Shown here piece by piece: positions 44,749 through 53,217 of a DNA stretch of 64,000 bases; within the stretch, counting starts at the first letter, position 1; every line of letters starts with the position of its first letter. This DNA is from Kribbella jejuensis (GTDB taxonomy: Bacteria; Actinomycetota; Actinomycetes; Propionibacteriales; Kribbellaceae), in assembly GCF_006715085.1 (NCBI RefSeq), contig NZ_VFMM01000001.1, positions 558,001 to 622,000 on the forward strand. Reading direction: 5' to 3'. A model generated the notes under the pieces. That model saw only the letters and a list, made by a program, of their open reading frames with translations. It was not told the DNA's origin and searched no databases. The translations under genes were made by a program, and so were the position numbers.

Positions 44749-45723
44749 TCAGGCCTCGTCGGACTTCTCGGACGCCTCGGCCGGGCTCACCGGCACGACC
44801 GGGGTGTCGTCGGCGGCGGCGACGGTCTCCGCGACCGCACCGGACTCGGCAACCGGCGGGTTGTCGGCCACGGCGTCGGTGGCCGCGGCAGCCTCGACAG
44901 CCTCGGTGGCCTCCGCGGCAGGCGCCTCGGCGGTCTTGGCGGTGCCGTTCTGGCTCTCCAGCAGCTCCCGCTCCCAGGCGGCCAGCGGCTCCTCCTGGCC
45001 CAGCTCCTCGCCGGCGGCGGCGGAGCCCTGGCCGGAGCGGCCCATCAGACCGTCCGCGACGGCGTCGGCGACGACCCGGGTGAGCAGGCCGACCGAGCGG
45101 ATCGCGTCGTCGTTCCCCGGAATCGGGTAGTCGACCTCGTCCGGGTCGCAGTTGGTGTCGAGGATGCCGATGATCGGCAGCTTCAGCTTGCGCGCCTCGT
45201 CGACCGCGAGGTGCTCCTTCTTGGTGTCCACGATCCACACGGCGGCCGGAACCCGGGCCATGTCACGGATACCGCCGAGGGTCTTGAGCAGCTTGTCGTG
45301 CTCGCGACGCTTCTGCAGCAGCTCCTTCTTGGTGACACCGGAGGCGGCGACGTCGTCGAAGTCGATGAGCTCGAGCTCCTTGAGACGCTGGAGCCGCTTG
45401 TTCACGGTCTGGAAGTTGGTCAGCATGCCGCCCAGCCAGCGCTGGTTCACGTACGGCATCCCGACCCGGGTCGCCTGCTCGGCGATCGCTTCCTGGGCCT
45501 GCTTCTTGGTACCGACGAACAGGATCGCGCCGCCGGAGGCCACCGTGCTGCGGACGAACTCGTACGCACGGTCGATGTAGGACAGCGACTGCTGCAGGTC
45601 GATGATGTAGATGCCGTTGCGCTCGGTGAGGATGTAGCGCTTCATCTTCGGGTTCCAGCGCCGGGTCTGGTGCCCGAAGTGCACGCCGCTCTCGAGCAGC
45701 TGCTTCATGGTCACGACGGCCAT
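44749..45723 (-). CDS. rpsB: 30S ribosomal protein S2
   Basis: 324 residues from ATG 45723 ([31 protein letters not shown]), with AAAGGAGA upstream; the open frame to 45894 is untranslated leader. Core motifs include [14 protein letters not shown] and [25 protein letters not shown]. About 75 residues at the C-terminus are an acidic Ala/Glu/Val-rich extension, longer than in Escherichia coli. Confidence 0.97.
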   Translation of the reverse strand: MAVVTMKQLLESGVHFGHQTRRWNPKMKRYILTERNGIYIIDLQQSLSYIDRAYEFVRSTVASGGAILFVGTKKQAQEAIAEQATRVGMPYVNQRWLGGMLTNFQTVNKRLQRLKELELIDFDDVAASGVTKKELLQKRREHDKLLKTLGGIRDMARVPAAVWIVDTKKEHLAVDEARKLKLPIIGILDTNCDPDEVDYPIPGNDDAIRSVGLLTRVVADAVADGLMGRSGQGSAAAGEELGQEEPLAAWERELLESQNGTAKTAEAPAAEATEAVEAAAATDAVADNPPVAESGAVAETVAAADDTPVVPVSPAEASEKSDEA

Positions 45724-45740
45724 GAGGGTCTCCTTTTGCG

Positions 45741-45764
45741 GCCCGGGAACGTTGCGTTCCGGGC
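45741..45764 (-). promoter_or_regulatory. Stem-loop in the rpsB leader
   Basis: GTTCCGGGC at 45756-45764 pairs with GCCCGG-AAC at 45741-45750 (one bulged G), loop GTTGC. It ends about 17 bases upstream of the rpsB ATG, just before AAAGGAG. Position suggests translational control, for example by S2, but the fold is too small to name. Confidence 0.5.
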
Positions 45765-45985
45765 CTGGTTCTCGGTTGTCCCGCCACGGATCGGGTGACC
45801 CGCGGCTCCTGATGCCCGTCGCGCCGATCCACCCGGAGCGAGCTCCAGGACCGAGGACCGTCACAGTTGGTGCGGGCATGCGTAGTCGCCCCACCTAGAT
45901 GGGACGCCACCGGAAGTGTACGTGACCCGCCGCCCGCAACGCGAACCGGGCGCCGTTGTCCACAATCTCGCGATCACCGGTCCGA

Positions 45986-46795
45986 ATGGCTGCCGAACTC
46001 GGCATCTTCTCCGGCATGAACATCGTCGCCCTACCCATCAACTGGCAGGCCGAGCCACCCCCGGCGTACGTCGCCGCCGGAGCAGGCCCCGCCGCCGACT
46101 GGCCGCTCCAGCCGCGACCCGACGTCGTCCACGGGTTCGAGTTGCCCGCGAAGCCGTGGCTGCCGGGCCACCGCGGCGTCGACCTCCTCGGCCGCCCCGG
46201 CCAACCCGTCCTCGCCGCCACCCCCGGCACCGTCACCTACGCCGGCCCGCTCGCCGGCCGCGGCATCGTCACGATCACCTACGGCGCCCGCCGCACGACG
46301 TACGAGCCCGTCGTAGCCGACGTACCGGTCGGCACCCCCGTGCAACCCGGCACCGTCATCGGCCACCTCTCCACCGCAGGCTCCCACTGCCCACCCCAAC
46401 CCTGCCTCCACTGGGGCCTACTCCAAGCCAACCAATACCTGAATCCCCTCTCCCTACTCCCCCACCCACCCGTCCGCCTACTCCCCCTACTCCCCTCCTC
46501 GCAACCCACCACCCCACCCACCCCACCACCAGCCCCCGCCCCACCAGCCGCCGCCCCACCGCCAGCGCCCCAACCTGCGCCCGCCCCACAACCCCCGCTC
46601 ACCCCACGGGCCGGCCCCGCCCCACAGTCAGCGCTCCTCCAGCAGCCGGCGCTCCATCGACAGGCTCCGTTCGAGGGGACTCCACGTGCGGCGATCGGCA
46701 ACTCGACTGACCGGAATCGGCGGGCGGCGAGGCTCCTCGCCGCGGCCACGGCTGTCCTGACGCTGACCGCCGGCCTGCTGATCAGGCGCCAGTGA
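45986..46795 (+). CDS. M23-like (LytM fold) protein with a C-terminal membrane anchor
   Basis: 269 residues from ATG 45986; ATG 46016 and GTG 45956 are alternatives. The LytM fold shows HRGVDLLGRPGQPVLAATPGTVTYAG with the first zinc His and Asp (HxxxD), and the last zinc His in CLHWGLL. The catalytic His of the usual HxH is Cys here. A long Pro/Ala-rich stretch (about 160-215) leads to a membrane segment at the C-terminus (RLLAAATAVLTLTAGLLI). No signal peptide is obvious. Divergent M23 proteins next to rpsB are common in actinobacteria. Loss of the catalytic His suggests it binds rather than cuts peptidoglycan. Confidence 0.78.
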   Translation: MAAELGIFSGMNIVALPINWQAEPPPAYVAAGAGPAADWPLQPRPDVVHGFELPAKPWLPGHRGVDLLGRPGQPVLAATPGTVTYAGPLAGRGIVTITYGARRTTYEPVVADVPVGTPVQPGTVIGHLSTAGSHCPPQPCLHWGLLQANQYLNPLSLLPHPPVRLLPLLPSSQPTTPPTPPPAPAPPAAAPPPAPQPAPAPQPPLTPRAGPAPQSALLQQPALHRQAPFEGTPRAAIGNSTDRNRRAARLLAAATAVLTLTAGLLIRRQ

Positions 46796-46798
46796 GCC

Positions 46799-47203
46799 TC
46801 ACGCGTACGGCAGGTTGAGCTGCCACGACACCCCGAACCGGTCGTTGACCCACCCGAACCTCTTGCTGAACCCGTACTCACCCAGCGGCATCAACGCGCC
46901 ACCACCCTCGACCAGGGCGTTGTACAGCCACTCGAGCTCGGCCTCGTCCGCACAGTCCACGAAGAGCGACATCGAAGGCGTGAAGGTGAATCCATGGTGC
47001 TGGAAGCTGTCACTGCACATGAACTGCTGCCCGGCCACGCGGAACACGGCCACCATCACCGACCCCTCCGGCCCGGGGCCTTCGGCGCCGTACTTGTTCA
47101 TCGACACCACCTCGGCGTCGTCGAACAGCGACAGGTAGAAGTTCATCGCCTTCTCCGCGCCGCCCTCGAACATCAGGAACGTCTTGATCTGCTGCTCGAC
47201 CAT
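46799..47203 (-). CDS. VOC-family (PhnB/3-demethylubiquinone methyltransferase-like) protein
   Basis: 134 residues. QQIKTFLMFEGGAEKAMNFYLSLFDDAEVVSM, GQQFMCSDS and KRFGWVNDRFGVSWQLNL are typical of PhnB-like glyoxalase-fold proteins. Many of these are uncharacterised; the old methyltransferase name is unreliable. It has its own promoter-like upstream region at 47221-47243 and converges on the M23 gene. Confidence 0.85.
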   Translation of the reverse strand: MVEQQIKTFLMFEGGAEKAMNFYLSLFDDAEVVSMNKYGAEGPGPEGSVMVAVFRVAGQQFMCSDSFQHHGFTFTPSMSLFVDCADEAELEWLYNALVEGGGALMPLGEYGFSKRFGWVNDRFGVSWQLNLPYA

Positions 47204-47220
47204 CGGTCATCTCCTACAGT

Positions 47221-47243
47221 CCAGACTTATATAAGCCCAGACT
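47221..47243 (-). promoter_or_regulatory. Operator-like site overlapping the VOC gene -10 region
   Basis: The palindrome CTTATATAAG (47226-47235) sits between two CCAGACT direct repeats at 47221-47227 and 47237-47243. It begins 18 bases upstream of the VOC start and contains TATATA, a likely -10. An A/T-rich palindrome at a promoter in such GC-rich DNA suggests a repressor site. Confidence 0.5.
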
Positions 47244-47254
47244 GTATCACCGGA

Positions 47255-47734
47255 TCAGCTTCCCGGAACGCGCGCCTGCCAGGCGTCCTCGTCCCGCGAG
47301 CGACGCTCGACGCCGGCCGGGAGCTTGTTCTTGGCGAGATCGGTCAGCGTGGTGTTCTCGAGTACGTCCCGCAGGCTCGCCCGCGCCGCGATCCAGACCC
47401 GTTGCAGCACGACTGCGTGCTCGTTGTAGGACACGCTCTCCGGGCGAACACCCGAGATGCTCACGATCGGTCCGTCGACGGCCCGCATCACATCCGCGAC
47501 CGAGATCTCGTTCGGATCGACAGCCAGTCGCCAGCCACCCGACTGCCCACGCTGACTGGACAGCACGCCGGCCCGGCGCAGGTCGGCGAGAATCCCCTGC
47601 AGGAACCCATGCGGAATCCCCTGCGCCCGGCTCAACTCCTCGGCCGACACCACCGAATGGTCGTTGGCCACCCATCGCTGGGTGATCTCGATCAGAGCTC
47701 GCAACGCATAGTCAGACTTCGCCGAAACCCGCAT
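47255..47734 (-). CDS. Rrf2-family regulator without cysteines
   Basis: 159 residues. MRVSAKSDYALRALIEI starts the Rrf2 winged helix, and SAEELSRAQGIPHGFLQGILADLRRAGVLSSQRGQSGGWRLA is the HTH plus wing. The cluster-ligating cysteines of IscR/NsrR-type members are absent; the protein has no Cys at all. It may use another signal. The stop is 52 bp from the VOC start, so it may act at the site 47221-47243. Confidence 0.88.
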   Translation of the reverse strand: MRVSAKSDYALRALIEITQRWVANDHSVVSAEELSRAQGIPHGFLQGILADLRRAGVLSSQRGQSGGWRLAVDPNEISVADVMRAVDGPIVSISGVRPESVSYNEHAVVLQRVWIAARASLRDVLENTTLTDLAKNKLPAGVERRSRDEDAWQARVPGS

Positions 47735-47794
47735 GTCCCGCAGTCTGCCGCATTACGGCACCCAGCCGCCGCATTCCTCGCGGACAAGGCGGCC

Positions 47795-48736
47795 TCAGGC
47801 CCGCGGATGCGCCTGCTGGTACGCCTGCCGGAGCCGGTCGTTGGAGATGTGGGTGTAGATCTGCGTGGTCGCGAGCGACGCGTGCCCGAGCAGTTCCTGC
47901 ACGCTGCGCAGGTCCGCACCGCCTTCGAGCAGATGCGTCGCCGCGGTATGGCGCAGTCCGTGCGGGGCCATGTCCGCATCGACGACGACCTCGATCCGCT
48001 CGTGCACGAGCCGACGTACCGCCCGCTGATCGATCCGCCCCCCGCGCGCGCCCAGGAATGCCGCCGGCCCACTTCCCTCCCGGGCCAGCTTCGGCCGCGC
48101 TTCGGCCAGCCACCGTTCGAGCGCCTGCCCTGCCGGGACGCCGTACGGCACCGACCGCTCCTTCCGCCCCTTGCCGAACACTCGTACGACGCGACGCGAC
48201 CGGTCGATGTCGTCGACGTCGAGCGCACAGAGCTCGCCGACGCGGATGCCCGTGGCATACAGCAGTTCCATGATCGCGAGGTCGCGAAGCCCGACCGGGC
48301 TGCCGTCGTCCGCAGCCACCGCCGCCGAGTCGAGCACCGCGCGCGTGTCGGCCTGACCGAGGACACCGGGCAGGGTCCGATGCGCCTTCGGGCTGGCGAG
48401 CAACGCTCCGGGGTCCGTACTGATCCGCCCGGTTCGTTGCGCCCAGCCCGTAAACACCCTTGCGGCAGTTGCCCGCCGGGCCATCGTGCTGCGGGATTTC
48501 CCCAGACTTTGCTGCTTGGCCAGCCAGGACCGCAGCCCCCTGATGTCGAGGCCTTCGAGATCATCGTGACCAAGCCGAATCAAATGTTCGAGTAAATCCG
48601 CGACGTCTCCGATGTAGGCTCTGACCGAGTGAGTGCTGAGGTCTCTTTCCGCCGTCAGATGCCTTTCGTAGTCAGCCAGTAACGCAGTGAAACCTTCCGG
48701 CCAGGAAGGGTTTCCGCTGACTTCGTCCGGCGTCAT
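47795..48736 (-). CDS. xerC: Tyrosine recombinase XerC
   Basis: 313 residues from ATG 48736; the frame is open far upstream but not conserved. The SAM-like N-terminal core-binding domain precedes the catalytic domain. Active-site residues are Arg165 (GIRVGEL), Lys191, His259 and Arg262 (HGLRHTAATHLL), His285 and nucleophile Tyr294 (TQIYTH). XerC/XerD resolve chromosome dimers at dif. The gene lies between dprA and rpsB, as is common in actinobacteria; no dif-like site is seen nearby. Confidence 0.94.
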   Translation of the reverse strand: MTPDEVSGNPSWPEGFTALLADYERHLTAERDLSTHSVRAYIGDVADLLEHLIRLGHDDLEGLDIRGLRSWLAKQQSLGKSRSTMARRATAARVFTGWAQRTGRISTDPGALLASPKAHRTLPGVLGQADTRAVLDSAAVAADDGSPVGLRDLAIMELLYATGIRVGELCALDVDDIDRSRRVVRVFGKGRKERSVPYGVPAGQALERWLAEARPKLAREGSGPAAFLGARGGRIDQRAVRRLVHERIEVVVDADMAPHGLRHTAATHLLEGGADLRSVQELLGHASLATTQIYTHISNDRLRQAYQQAHPRA

Positions 48737-48872
48737 ACCCCGACGATGCGGGAGGCGGCCCGGCGTCGCAAGCCACCGCGCGGGGGGCCCGGAAAGGAGG
48801 TCTGGTCGATAGCCCAACGGTCGACTACTGTTCGGCCCGATTGCCCTAGTAGCAACGGAGGCACCCCTGACC

Positions 48873-50504
48873 ATGGCCCCCTCAGCGAACGGACAGACCG
48901 TAGGCCGGCGCTTGCCGGTCGAGTCGGCGTTCACTCGAGTCGAGGACGCGCGGCACCGTCTGCCGCGCCTGTTCGGTCGTCGCGACCTGGTTGTACTCGG
49001 CCTGGGCGTGATGATCGGCTCCGGCATCTTCAGCATCAGTGGCGTCCAGGCGGCGAACGTCGCCGGACCGGCGGTGATCCTGTCGTTCGTGATCGCCGCG
49101 ATCGTCTGCCTGCTGGCCGCGGCCTGCTACGCCGAGCTCTCGTCCACGATCCCGGTCTCGGGTAGTGCGTACACGTTCAGCTATGTGACGTTCGGCGAAG
49201 CGTGGGCCTGGCTGGTCGGCTGGGCACTCGTCCTCGAACTCGTCACTGCGGCGGCGATCGTCGCCCGCGTCTGGTCGGCGTACTTCCTCGCCACGTTGGA
49301 CGGTTTCGGCGTCACGCTTCCGAGTGGTATCGCGCAGTTCTTCGGGCCCGAGGCCAAGGTCAACCTCGTCGCGCCGCTGCTGCTGCTGATCCTGACCGCG
49401 TTGATCGTGACCGGTACCAAGCTGTCGTCGCGGGTGCTGACCGTCGTCGTGGTCGCCAAGGTCGCCGTCATCCTGCTGGTCGTGGTCGTGGGTGCGGCCC
49501 ACATCAAGATGGCGAACTACCACCCGTTCGTACCGACCGCCCGGGCCGCGCCGGCGCAAGCCGATCCGACCGTGCTCGGCTGGGTACTGGACTCCGCATT
49601 CGGCTCGTTCGGGACGATGGGCATCTTCACGGCCGCGAGCACGATCGTGTTCGCCTACATCGGCTTCGACCTCATCGCGACCGCGTCCGAGGATGCCCGC
49701 AGCCCGCGCAAGACCGTGCCGCAGGGAATGCTGCTCGGCGTCGGCGCGGTGACGATCCTCTACATCGCGATGGCGGTCGTCCTGGTCGGCATGCGCCCGT
49801 ACGCCAAACTCGGCGGTTCCGCACCGGTCTCCGAGGCACTCGCCGCGGTCGGTGTCGGCTGGGCCGCGAAGGTCGTGAATCTCGGGGCCCTGCTCGCGTT
49901 GATGACCGTGATCATGGTGGTCCTGATCGCGCAGAGCCGTGTGCTGTTCAACATGGGCCGCGACGGCCTGCTCCCGAAGAGCCTCGGCCGGGTCAGCCGG
50001 GTGTACTCGTCCCCGGCCCGTGCCGCGACCGCCGCCGGCGTCGCCGCTCTCGTCCTCACCCTGTATCCGAAGGTGCTGGAACTCGAAGAGCTCCTCGTCA
50101 TCGGAGCCCTCTTCTGCTTCGCCTTCTGCGCGGTCGGCGTACTGCGCCTGCGCCGTACGGAACCGAACCTCGAACGCGGCTTCCGCGTGCCGATGGTCCC
50201 GCTGATCCCACTGCTCTCCCTGGGCGCCACCCTCTGGCTGATGCTGAACCTGAAGACCGGCACCTGGATCAAGTTCTTCATCTGGATGGTCATCGGCATC
50301 GCGATCTACGGCCTCTACGGCCGCTGGCACAGCCGCCTCGCCAACGAGGACAGCTGGGACTTCGACCTGGGCGACACCGACCCCGGAACCGGCGCCCTCC
50401 ACCCGATCCGCCCCGACCAAGACCGCCCCACCGAACTCCGAGCCATCCGCACCCCACCCCAACAACCCCCCAAACCCACCCGCGGCAAACACATGCGCAA
50501 CTAA
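48873..50504 (+). CDS. Amino-acid permease (APC superfamily)
   Basis: 543 residues with about 12 membrane segments. GLGVMIGSGIFSISG near 46-60 is the APC substrate-binding loop, with GxGIF. AYIGFDLIATASEDARSPRKTVPQGML near 260-286 is the conserved cytoplasmic region. It resembles cationic amino-acid or broad-range permeases. A charged Pro-rich tail of about 50 residues ends the protein. GGAGG precedes the start. It converges on dprA across the repeat array. Confidence 0.9.
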   Translation: MAPSANGQTVGRRLPVESAFTRVEDARHRLPRLFGRRDLVVLGLGVMIGSGIFSISGVQAANVAGPAVILSFVIAAIVCLLAAACYAELSSTIPVSGSAYTFSYVTFGEAWAWLVGWALVLELVTAAAIVARVWSAYFLATLDGFGVTLPSGIAQFFGPEAKVNLVAPLLLLILTALIVTGTKLSSRVLTVVVVAKVAVILLVVVVGAAHIKMANYHPFVPTARAAPAQADPTVLGWVLDSAFGSFGTMGIFTAASTIVFAYIGFDLIATASEDARSPRKTVPQGMLLGVGAVTILYIAMAVVLVGMRPYAKLGGSAPVSEALAAVGVGWAAKVVNLGALLALMTVIMVVLIAQSRVLFNMGRDGLLPKSLGRVSRVYSSPARAATAAGVAALVLTLYPKVLELEELLVIGALFCFAFCAVGVLRLRRTEPNLERGFRVPMVPLIPLLSLGATLWLMLNLKTGTWIKFFIWMVIGIAIYGLYGRWHSRLANEDSWDFDLGDTDPGTGALHPIRPDQDRPTELRAIRTPPQQPPKPTRGKHMRN

Positions 50505-50662
50505 CCCACGTTCCCCGGTCTCAACGCCCAGCCACCACCTGCAAGCGGCGCGCGATACCTGCGAGCGGCGCGAAAGCACCACACTCATGCCGTCCGCACG
50601 CCCTTGGCTTGCTCGCGGACCCGAGGCCCCGATCCGCAGCACGCGGACTACCCGCCCTCCGG
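50505..50662. other. Gap after the permease gene, no gene or terminator seen
   Basis: This 158-bp stretch has no convincing open frame or terminator. It leads into the hairpin repeat array, and its last bases already resemble degraded units. Confidence 0.5.
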
Positions 50663-51420
50663 TTCACGGATCGGCTGAAAGCCGGGTTCATGGACCGGCT
50701 GGCAAGCCGGTTCGCGGACCGGGATGGCGGTCGCCAACCCGCCGCCGCGGGCGGACGATCTCGGACATCTGCGAGGTACGGCGGATACCGCTCACGGACC
50801 GGGTGGCAACCGGGTTCACAGACCGGAGTGGCGGTCGCCAGCCCATCACCGCGTTCATGAACCCGCTGGCACACGCCAGCGCACCGCCGCGTTCACGAAC
50901 CGGTAGGCACACGCCAGCCCATCGCCGGGCTTACGGACCGGGTGGCACACGCCGGCCCATCGCCGGGCCCACGGACCGGGTGGCAGGCGGCTTCACGGAC
51001 CGGGGTGGCGGTCGCCAGCCCATCACCGCGTTCATGAACCCGCTGGCACACGCCAGCGCACCGCCGCGTTCACGAACCGGTAGGCACACGCCAGCCCATC
51101 GCCGGGCTCACGGACCGGGTGGCAGGCGGCTTCACGGACCGGGGTGGCGGTCGCCAGCCCATCACCGCGTTCAGGAACCGGGTGACAGACACCAGCGTCC
51201 CGCCGCGTTCACGACCGGGTGGCACACGCCAGCCCATCGCCGGGCCCACGGACCGGCTGGCAGACGGCTTCACGGACCGGGGTGGCGGTCGCCAGCCTAT
51301 CGCCGCGTGTACGACCGGGCGAGAGACGCCAACCCAGCGCCCGGGTTCACGAACCGCGTCAGCCGCCAGCCCACCGCCGAACTCACGAACCGGGCGGCAG
51401 ACGCCAACCGCCGCCCGGGC
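50663..51420. repeat. Degenerate tandem array of hairpin-forming units next to dprA
   Basis: About 22 contiguous units of 36-39 bp, with shorter 24-bp ones, each start TTCACGGACCGG or similar. Most of the longer units contain TGGC-N4-GCCA, a small hairpin, and paired changes on both sides keep it (GCTGGC/GCCAGC in some units, GGGTGGC/GCCAGCCC in others). A 103-bp block at 50828-50930 is repeated exactly at 51005-51107. The last unit runs into the dprA 3' end, whose reverse strand reads GGCTGGCGCCTGCC, close to the unit's GGCTGGCGTCTGCC. No constant repeat with variable spacers is present, so it is not a CRISPR array. Confidence 0.9.
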
Positions 51421-53217
51421 TCACTGGTTGGGGGGCAGGCGCCAGCCGGTGGGGGTTTGGGTTATTAGGGTCATGGAGGCGAGGGCTTGGAGGGCTCGTT
51501 CAGTGGTGGGTAGGTCCAGGCCTGCGGTTGTGGCTATGGAGTTGGTGGGGGCCGGGTTTCGGACCGGGACGGCGTCGAGGGTGCGTTGGAGGTCGGGCGG
51601 CAGGGTGTCGGTGACGGTTTGTGGGGCTCGGGGAGGCTGCGTCAGGGCACTGCCCAGGGGTGCGGTTGCTTCGATGATTTCGGCGACGTTGGTGGCCAGG
51701 ACGGCATTGCGTTCGCGGACCAGCAGGTGACTGCCGGCAGACATCCTCGACGTGATCGGGCCGGGGACGGCGAGGACCGCACGGCCGCATTGTTCGGCCC
51801 AGCCGGCGGTGTTCAGGGCACCGCTGCGGATGGCTGCTTCGATCACCACGGTGCCTTCGGTGATCGCCGCGATCAGGCGGTTGCGGGCAAGGAAGCGGAA
51901 CTTAGTGGGCGAGCAGCCTGGGGGAAGTTCGGCGACCACGAGCCCGTCGTCGGCGATCCGGCTGAACAGGGCTGCGTTGCGCCGCGGGTAACTGACGTCG
52001 ACCCCGCAGGCGAGCACCGCGATCGTCAGGCCGGACGCGGCGAGGGCGCCGCGGTGTGCGGCCGCATCGATACCGTAGGCACCGCCCGAGACGATCGTGA
52101 TGCCTTGGTCGGCAAGCCCGGAGGACAGCTCGCCGGCGACGTGTTCGCCGTACGACGAGCAGGCGCGGGATCCGACCATCGCGATGGCTCGAGAGACGGC
52201 GTGGCGCAGGTTGGACCGCCCGCGGACCCAGAGGCCGTACGGAATGCCGCCGCAGCGGGAGAGCTGTCCCGCGTCCTCCAGTACGGCGAGTTGGTCGGGC
52301 CACTCGTCGTCGCCGGGGATGATGAACCGCGCGCCGACTGCTGCCGCCCGTTCGAGGTCGCGCTGCGGGTCGGCGGTGGGCACTCGGCTGGACCACCGCT
52401 CGAACGCGGGATCGTTGCGCCGCAGCCGGTCCCAGATGTCCTGCACCGGCATCCCTTCGAATGTCTTCAGCGCAACGAGGTCCCCCGGCTCGATCACGCG
52501 AGACAACCCCGCCCGCGCCAACCGCTCGTCCTCCCCGTTGCCATCAGCAACCACCGTGGGACGCCCCGTCCCACCTCCATATCCCCCGCCCCCAGCTCCC
52601 ATACCGCCGGCACCCCCGACCCCAAGCCGACAAGCGTCAGTTGCCTGTGGGCGATCCGTCGCGCATTCCAGCCATCCCTCCCCACTCCCCTCAGCCTCAC
52701 CAACCTCAGTCCCCGCGCCCAGCGCAGTCCCCGCCCGCACGCTCCCCGACTCAGCCACCCAAAGCCCACCAACTCTTCGCTCGGTTGCCCTTGCCCGGGT
52801 TGCTCTCGACTCGGTGGCCCTTGCTCCGGTTTCCCTTGGCGCGGTTGCTCTCGGATCGGTCGCCCTTGCCACGGTTGCTCTCCCCAGCTCGCTCGCCCTC
52901 GCCCCGGTCGCCCTCGCCCCGGTCGCCTTCAGCTCTGTCGTCCTCAGCTCGACCGCCCTCGCGCTGGCTGTCCTCCCGCCGGCTGCCGTCGACTCACTTG
53001 CTCTCGGCTCGGTCGCCCCCAGCTCGGCTGCCCTCCCGCCGACTGCGATCGCCCCGACTGCTGTCGGGTCAGGTGCCCTCGACCGGGTCGCTCTCGGGTC
53101 AGTTGCTCTCCGCTCGGCTGCTCTCCGCTCGGCTGCTTTCGGGGCGGTTGGTCTCGGATTGTTTGGTCTCGGGTGGGTTGGGGGGTTGGTGGGTGGGAGG
53201 GTGTTTGTGGGGGTCAT
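51421..53217 (-). CDS. dprA: DNA-processing protein DprA with a long low-complexity N-terminal extension
   Basis: 598 residues from ATG 53217, overlapping the yifB stop as ATGA. The DprA Rossmann core starts near residue 229 (ERLARAGLSRVIEPGD) and contains AMVGSRACSSYG, VSGGAYGIDAAAH, GCSPTKFRFLARNRLIAAIT and EAAIRSGALNTAGWA. The C-terminal winged-helix region ends TPTGWRLPPNQ. DprA loads RecA on incoming single-stranded DNA during transformation. Residues 28-148 are pentapeptides of the ATxxR type, and 150-228 are Gly/Ala-rich; together they more than double the N-terminus. A start further in cannot be ruled out. Confidence 0.92.
   Translation of the reverse strand: MTPTNTLPPTNPPTHPRPNNPRPTAPKAAERRAAERRATDPRATRSRAPDPTAVGAIAVGGRAAELGATEPRASESTAAGGRTASARAVELRTTELKATGARATGARASELGRATVARATDPRATAPRETGARATESRATRARATERRVGGLWVAESGSVRAGTALGAGTEVGEAEGSGEGWLECATDRPQATDACRLGVGGAGGMGAGGGGYGGGTGRPTVVADGNGEDERLARAGLSRVIEPGDLVALKTFEGMPVQDIWDRLRRNDPAFERWSSRVPTADPQRDLERAAAVGARFIIPGDDEWPDQLAVLEDAGQLSRCGGIPYGLWVRGRSNLRHAVSRAIAMVGSRACSSYGEHVAGELSSGLADQGITIVSGGAYGIDAAAHRGALAASGLTIAVLACGVDVSYPRRNAALFSRIADDGLVVAELPPGCSPTKFRFLARNRLIAAITEGTVVIEAAIRSGALNTAGWAEQCGRAVLAVPGPITSRMSAGSHLLVRERNAVLATNVAEIIEATAPLGSALTQPPRAPQTVTDTLPPDLQRTLDAVPVRNPAPTNSIATTAGLDLPTTERALQALASMTLITQTPTGWRLPPNQ
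52774..53136. repeat. 15-bp tandem repeat coding the DprA pentapeptide extension
   Basis: On the plus strand about 24 consecutive 15-bp units of the type TCGGTTGCTCTCGGC run from about 52774 to 53136. On the coding strand they read as pentapeptides such as ATDPR, ATAPR, ATESR and ATRAR. Neighbouring units differ mostly by one to four bases and the frame is kept throughout. Confidence 0.9.

Noticed and set aside
50663..51420. Possible CRISPR array
   Set aside because: Units are contiguous and vary along their whole length; there is no constant repeat with unique spacers and no cas gene in the window.
50587..51468. Plus-strand open frame of 293 residues across the repeat array
   Set aside because: It is an effect of low stop-codon density in repeated GC-rich DNA. 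It has no recognised domain or ribosome site, and its end runs over the dprA 3' end on the other strand.
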